DNA from: Sphingobium faniae
Lineage (GTDB): Bacteria; Pseudomonadota; Alphaproteobacteria; Sphingomonadales; Sphingomonadaceae
Reading direction: 5' to 3'
Assembly (NCBI GenBank): GCA_900100475.1
Contig: FMTU01000004.1
Location: 193,501 to 257,500 of the forward strand
Length of the DNA: 64,000 bases
The position numbers and the translations under genes are program-made. The notes beneath the pieces are model-generated. The model did not search any database. It worked only from the letters and a program-made list of their open reading frames with translations, and was not told the DNA's origin. Below, one piece after another: positions 58,590 to 64,000 of this stretch (its first letter is position 1; the number at the start of each line of letters is the position of its first letter).

Positions 58590-60656
58590 ATGGCAAGATC
58601 GGGCAAGAGCAAGGAACCGCCGGGCACGGCAAGGCTGTGGCTGACGCGGGGACTCAAGGCGGGCCTGATCGCGCTGGTCGCGGGCCTCGTCGCGGTCGTG
58701 GTGGCGGTGGTCATCGCGATGCAGTCCCTGCCCGACTATAACAGCCTCAAATCCTCACCCAATGGCCAGATGATCCGCGTCCATGCGGCGGACGGCAGCG
58801 TCATCGTGTCGCTGGGGCCAAGCTTTGGCCGCTGGCTTGACTATGACCAGATTCCGCAGGTGATGGTCGACGCGATGGTGTCGACCGAAGACAGGCGTTA
58901 CTATCTGCATCCCGGCGTCGATCCCATCGGCATGGCGCGCGCGGCATGGGTCGCGGTGGAAAACCGGGGCAAGGGCCGCCGCCTTCAGGGCGCGTCCACC
59001 ATCACCCAGCAGGTGACGCGCAACATCTTCCTCAACAACAGCTATAGCTGGGGCCGCAAGGTCCGGGAAATGGTTCTGGCGCTGGCGCTGGAGCGCAAGT
59101 TCAGCAAGCGCCAGATATTGGAGCTTTACCTCAACAAGGTCTATTTCGGCGGCGGCGCCTATGGCATCGACGCGGCCAGCCGCAAATTCTTCGGCCATCC
59201 CGCCAATGAACTGAGCCTGCCCGAAGCCGCCATCATCGCCGGGCTGGTGAAGGCGCCTTCCAGCTATTCGCCCACCGCCGATGCGGAGGCCGCCATCGGC
59301 CGCGCGGGCGTGGTGCTGGACCTGATGCGGGAAAATGGGAAGATCAGCGCGGCGCAGCGGGACAGCATCCATCTCCAGGACGTGAAGATGGCGCCGGAAC
59401 CGCCGCAGAACAGCGTGCGCTATTTCACCGACTGGGCGCTGCCGCAGCTCGATACGCTCATCAACGAACCGAATGAGCCGCTGGATGTCTACACCACCAT
59501 CGACCTTCCCATGCAGCGGGCCGCCACCACCGCAATTCAGGCCAATGCGCCCAAAGGATCGCAGGGCGCATTGGTGGCGCTGGATCGGGATGGAGCCGTG
59601 CGGGCCATGGTCGGCGGGCTGGACTATGTGACCTCCAACTATAACCGCGCCACCACCGCGACGCGTCAGCCGGGTTCGGCGTGGAAGCTCTTCGTCTATC
59701 TGGCGGCGCTGGAAGCGGGCTACACGCCCGATACCGGCGTGACCGACGAACCCGTCACCATCAACGGCTGGTCTCCGCGCAACAGCAATGGCCGCTTCTC
59801 CGGCGATATCGACGTTCGCACCGCCTTCGCCTATTCGGTCAACACCGTGGCCGCGAAGCTGGGCGTGGAAGTCGGCTTCCCCACCATTGCCGACATGGCG
59901 CGCCGCTTTGGCATCTCGACACCGATCAACACCCATCCGTCCATGGTGCTGGGCACTTCGGACGTGCGGCTGGTCGACATGACCCGCGCCTTCGCCTCGG
60001 TCGCGCGCAAGGGGATCGCGGTCGCGCCCTATGGCATCACCAAGGTGACGACGGCCGACGGGCGCGTCCTCTACGAGCATCAGGACGATACCAGCCGCGT
60101 CCTGGTCGCGCCCTGGGTGGCGGCGGGGATGACCGACCTCATGCAGACGGCGGTGTCCACCGGCACCGGCAAGGCGGCGCAGATCGGACGGCCCGTCGCG
60201 GGCAAGACCGGCACCACCAGCAGCAACAAGGATGGCTGGTTCCTCGGCTTTTCGAGCGGCATCACCACCGGCGTCTGGATGGGCCGCGACGATGCCCGCG
60301 CCGTGAGCGGATTGCAGGGCGGTCGCGCGCCTGCGCGCGCCTTCGCCGATTTCATGAAGGTCGCCGTCGCCAAGCGTCCGGCGGAACAGTTCGACACGCA
60401 GGTCACGCTGCCCGAATGGCAGTTGGAGCCGGACGAGGAAGCCTATTATGGTTCCCCCGACAATGGAACGGGTGGGGGCATGATGGTCGATGAGAACGGC
60501 CTGCCATTGGAGCGCGCGCGGCCGCAGGAACCACACGATCCGGATGCCAGCGAGGACGTCCCATCCGATCCGGCCGCGCCTCCCGCACCGCAGCGGCTGG
60601 ACCAGCAATGGATCGACCAGGTGCTGGGTCGCGACCGTCAGCGGCCGAGTCCTTAA
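58590..60656 (+). CDS. class A penicillin-binding protein (PBP1A family)
   Basis: This 688-residue bifunctional peptidoglycan synthase has an N-terminal membrane span (GLIALVAGLVAVVVAVVIAM). The glycosyltransferase domain shows EDRRYYLHPGVD and QGASTITQQVTRN. The transpeptidase domain has RQPGSAWKLF (S-x-x-K), YSVNTVAAKL (S-x-N) and GKTGTTSSNKDGWF (KTG). The C-terminal 70 residues are Pro/Asp-rich and disordered. It polymerises and cross-links cell wall in the periplasm. Confidence 0.93.
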   Translation: MARSGKSKEPPGTARLWLTRGLKAGLIALVAGLVAVVVAVVIAMQSLPDYNSLKSSPNGQMIRVHAADGSVIVSLGPSFGRWLDYDQIPQVMVDAMVSTEDRRYYLHPGVDPIGMARAAWVAVENRGKGRRLQGASTITQQVTRNIFLNNSYSWGRKVREMVLALALERKFSKRQILELYLNKVYFGGGAYGIDAASRKFFGHPANELSLPEAAIIAGLVKAPSSYSPTADAEAAIGRAGVVLDLMRENGKISAAQRDSIHLQDVKMAPEPPQNSVRYFTDWALPQLDTLINEPNEPLDVYTTIDLPMQRAATTAIQANAPKGSQGALVALDRDGAVRAMVGGLDYVTSNYNRATTATRQPGSAWKLFVYLAALEAGYTPDTGVTDEPVTINGWSPRNSNGRFSGDIDVRTAFAYSVNTVAAKLGVEVGFPTIADMARRFGISTPINTHPSMVLGTSDVRLVDMTRAFASVARKGIAVAPYGITKVTTADGRVLYEHQDDTSRVLVAPWVAAGMTDLMQTAVSTGTGKAAQIGRPVAGKTGTTSSNKDGWFLGFSSGITTGVWMGRDDARAVSGLQGGRAPARAFADFMKVAVAKRPAEQFDTQVTLPEWQLEPDEEAYYGSPDNGTGGGMMVDENGLPLERARPQEPHDPDASEDVPSDPAAPPAPQRLDQQWIDQVLGRDRQRPSP

Positions 60657-60663
60657 GGACGTA

Positions 60664-61620
60664 TCAACCCGCGGGCGCGCCCGCCGTGGCGAAGCGCGTT
60701 CTTTCGAGGAATCCCATATCGGGCAGCAGGAAGTCCACCTTCCCCCTGCCGAAATCTATCGCGACCCGGTCAAAGCCCTTGAGCGCATTGATGCCCAGCA
60801 ACAGAGCGGGCTTATCAGCCAGCCCCAGCTCCTCAAACGGGTCGGCGTCCGCGAACAGCACCGGCAGATCGCGGAGCGTGACCCGGCCCAGATGCACTTC
60901 GCGAATCTTGCCCACTCGCCCCACCAATGTTCCGCCGGTCACGCTGGTGAGCGTCGCTTCCTCCAGTTCCGGCGCGCGCTTCTTGCGGATCAGCTTGTTC
61001 ATCAGCGCCAGATTGCCGACGCTGAAATTGGTGCCGGTATCCAGAACGATGTTCACCTTCATGCCGTTCACGTCGGAATCGAGCAGGATGAGTTGCCCGT
61101 TTTTGCGCCGGGCTTGGACGATGATCGTATCGGGATCGCGGAAATAGCGGCTTTTGCTTTCGCTGATCTCCATTCGGCCCGTGCGGAAATCGAGTAGCAG
61201 CCGCTTGGCTTGCAGGCTGTCGAGACCAAGCAACCCCGGCGCCCCCAAATGCCCGCCATCCAGCACGGGGGCTTCGATATTCCGGACCTGCGAATTGCCG
61301 AAACCCAGTTCGGGCAGGGCGACCGTGCCGGTCTTCAGCCGATCCGTCATGCTCAGCACGATGACGGAATTATGCACCGGCAGCGCCAGCCGGTTGGCCA
61401 GATCACGCGAAATCACGGTGCGCTGCGACCCGGTGTCGACGATGAAGTTCCACGGTCCCTTGCCGCCGATATGGATGGGAATCGTAACGCGACCCTCCGC
61501 CGACGGTCCGGTGCGGACCACGGCAGGCGGGATGGCGGGATCGAGCGGAGGGGCCTCCTGCGCCGCAAGAGGGGCGCATAGCGCTCCGGTCATTGCCACC
61601 AGGGAAAGCAGGCGGCGCAT
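60664..61620 (-). CDS. retropepsin-like aspartyl protease with two DTG motifs
   Basis: This is a 318-residue exported protein from ATG 61620, with signal peptide MRRLLSLVAMTGALCAPLAAQ. Two Asp-Thr-Gly motifs are present: FIVDTGSQRTVIS and NIVLDTGTNFSVG, each with the retropepsin flanks. In retropepsins one DTG per chain needs a dimer; two in one chain suggest an internally duplicated, monomeric form. It has a conserved ALLLGINALKGF near the C-terminus. It likely cuts periplasmic peptides or matures a protein. Confidence 0.85.
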   Translation of the reverse strand: MRRLLSLVAMTGALCAPLAAQEAPPLDPAIPPAVVRTGPSAEGRVTIPIHIGGKGPWNFIVDTGSQRTVISRDLANRLALPVHNSVIVLSMTDRLKTGTVALPELGFGNSQVRNIEAPVLDGGHLGAPGLLGLDSLQAKRLLLDFRTGRMEISESKSRYFRDPDTIIVQARRKNGQLILLDSDVNGMKVNIVLDTGTNFSVGNLALMNKLIRKKRAPELEEATLTSVTGGTLVGRVGKIREVHLGRVTLRDLPVLFADADPFEELGLADKPALLLGINALKGFDRVAIDFGRGKVDFLLPDMGFLERTRFATAGAPAG

Positions 61621-61904
61621 ATCCCTCGTCCTTTCCTTTTGTCGTCTTATATCATGGCCGGGGCAGGGCGGTCTATCGCCGCGAAGAACGCTCAGCCCCC
61701 TTGAAGCGGCAGAGCGAAGCCGATCGCCCCCCCCGACCGAATTTTCCCTTGCGAAAGCCCATGTGCCGCCTTGACGAGGGCGGGGCGCGCTCGCTAAATG
61801 CGATCCATCCACCCGCCCGTCCGGCGCGGGCGTTCCCAGCTATCTGATTGCCGGGCTTTCCCCTTTTCGTCCCTACGACACTCTTATCCATCGGACCGAC
61901 TCGC
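61621..61904. other. 284-base divergent upstream region of rho
   Basis: This DNA lies between the minus-strand aspartyl protease and the plus-strand rho gene. No ORF with support was seen. The half next to rho is C-rich with few structure elements (for example GGGCTTTCCCCTTTTCG), in line with a leader where Rho could act on its own transcript, as in other bacteria. No clear promoter could be read. Confidence 0.5.
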
Positions 61905-63161
<1,257 letters not shown>

Positions 63162-63281
63162 GGAGCCGAGCGGTTGGTGCGTTGGCGACAGCGCGCCCAT
63201 CGCCTTGCTCCCATTCGCCACGATTTCCGATCATGAGCGGGGGCCACTGACCGGAAATCGCCACAGGGGATTTAAGCTATC

Positions 63282-64000
63282 ATGCTCGATCTTTTCGTTA
63301 CTGCTGCCTCCGCCGCCCAGGGTTTCGGTTCTCCAACCGATATATGGGGCCATATCGTCAATGATTTCAGTAATATAACGTCTCCCGCCGCGATGGCCGC
63401 CTTCGGTCAGGTGCTGATGATCGACATCCTGCTGGCGGGCGACAATGCCATCGTCGTCGGCGCGCTGGCCGCCGGTCTGCCCGTCGCCCAACGGCAGCGG
63501 GTCATCCTGATCGGCATCATCGCCGCTCTCGTGCTGCGGATCGGCTTCGCGCTGGTGGTGACGCAACTCATGCAGATCGTCGGCCTGATCCTTGCGGGCG
63601 GGCTGCTGCTGTTGTGGGTAAGTTGGAAGATGTGGCGCGAACTGCACCCCAAGCGCGGTGCGGAAACACCCGACGATCCGAGCGACGACGATATTTCAGG
63701 TGTGCGGCCCGCCAAGAGCTTTGCGGCGGCCGCCTGGGCCGTCGCCGTGGCGGACGTCTCCATGAGCCTCGACAATGTGCTGGCGGTCGCGGGCGCGGCG
63801 CGGGATCATCCGGGCATCCTCATCATCGGCCTGATCCTGTCGGTGGCGATGATGGGCATCGCAGCGAACATCATCGCCAAATATATCGAGCGGTTCCGCT
63901 GGATCGCCTATCTCGGCCTGGTCGTCATCGTCTATGTCGCGCTCAAGATGATCTATGACGGCGTCGTCGATCAGAATGTCGGTATATTGACGCTGTTCTG
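63282..64000 (+). CDS. TerC-family membrane protein, 3' end cut by window
   Basis: This is an open reading frame from ATG 63282 to the window edge, 239 codons visible. It has at least six hydrophobic spans and the two family signatures: MIDILLAGDNAIVVG and ADVSMSLDNVLAVAG, each with Asp and Asn in a membrane helix. This is the YjbE-like subgroup, thought to move metal ions such as manganese, rather than a tellurite-resistance protein. An acidic loop (ETPDDPSDDD) lies between the halves. The C-terminus may continue a few residues. Confidence 0.9.
   Translation, partial: MLDLFVTAASAAQGFGSPTDIWGHIVNDFSNITSPAAMAAFGQVLMIDILLAGDNAIVVGALAAGLPVAQRQRVILIGIIAALVLRIGFALVVTQLMQIVGLILAGGLLLLWVSWKMWRELHPKRGAETPDDPSDDDISGVRPAKSFAAAAWAVAVADVSMSLDNVLAVAGAARDHPGILIIGLILSVAMMGIAANIIAKYIERFRWIAYLGLVVIVYVALKMIYDGVVDQNVGILTLF

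Overview
The window comes from a GC-rich alphaproteobacterium, most likely a sphingomonad (Sphingobium, Novosphingobium or Sphingomonas type). The basis is codon use and GC content, the CYP101-like P450/ferredoxin pair, the TonB-receptor remnant, and extragenic palindromes that look like sphingomonad repeats. No tRNA, rRNA or CRISPR array was seen.

Region 1 (1 to about 31620) is the right-hand part of a transposable, Mu-type prophage whose left end lies outside the window. Nearly all genes run left to right with ATGA or GTGA overlaps. An early block holds a cut methyltransferase, small proteins, a LexA-type HTH protein, a Mu A-like DDE transposase, a Mu B-like ATPase, a stand-alone DnaA domain-IV protein, GemA and a Mor-type activator. 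A lysis block follows: SAR-type lysozyme, inner spanin and an embedded outer spanin. A Mu-like packaging block comes next (DUF2730, a small helical protein, small and large terminase). The head is of HK97 type (portal with a MuF-like tail, prohead protease, major capsid protein), and the tail is long and non-contractile (terminator, tube, chaperones, tape measure with an inserted M15 peptidase, hub/tip proteins, fibre with an SGNH esterase). The right end carries com next to a C5-cytosine methyltransferase where Mu has mom, an out-of-frame ORF inside that methyltransferase, and end repeats closing in CA near 31620.

Region 2 (31.7 to 53 kb) is an accessory catabolic island. It holds a TetR regulator divergent from an arylsulfatase, then MarR, and a leftward cluster of serine hydrolase, GMC oxidoreductase, TetR, P450, [2Fe-2S] ferredoxin and CYP101-like P450. 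A rightward cluster follows: MFS transporter, third P450, D-aminoacylase-type amidohydrolase, SnoaL-like protein and SDR. Beta-oxidation-type genes come next: thiolase, enoyl-CoA hydratase, a DUF35 protein and an SCP2/Ltp2-like thiolase or aldolase. The set suggests oxidative attack on a hydrophobic alicyclic, terpenoid or steroid-like compound followed by CoA-dependent side-chain or ring cleavage. The substrate cannot be read from sequence. A TonB-receptor remnant lies at the right edge of the island.

Region 3 (53 to 64 kb) is conserved chromosome: a DUF3576 lipoprotein, leuS, lptE, holA, msrB, a class A penicillin-binding protein, a retropepsin-like protease, rho, and a TerC-family membrane protein cut by the window edge.

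The most interesting points are the possible Acb2/Tad1-type cyclic-nucleotide sponge in the head-tail region, the com/methyltransferase locus with its apparent dual coding, the stand-alone DnaA domain IV protein, and a duplicated dyad element ahead of the lysis and capsid genes.
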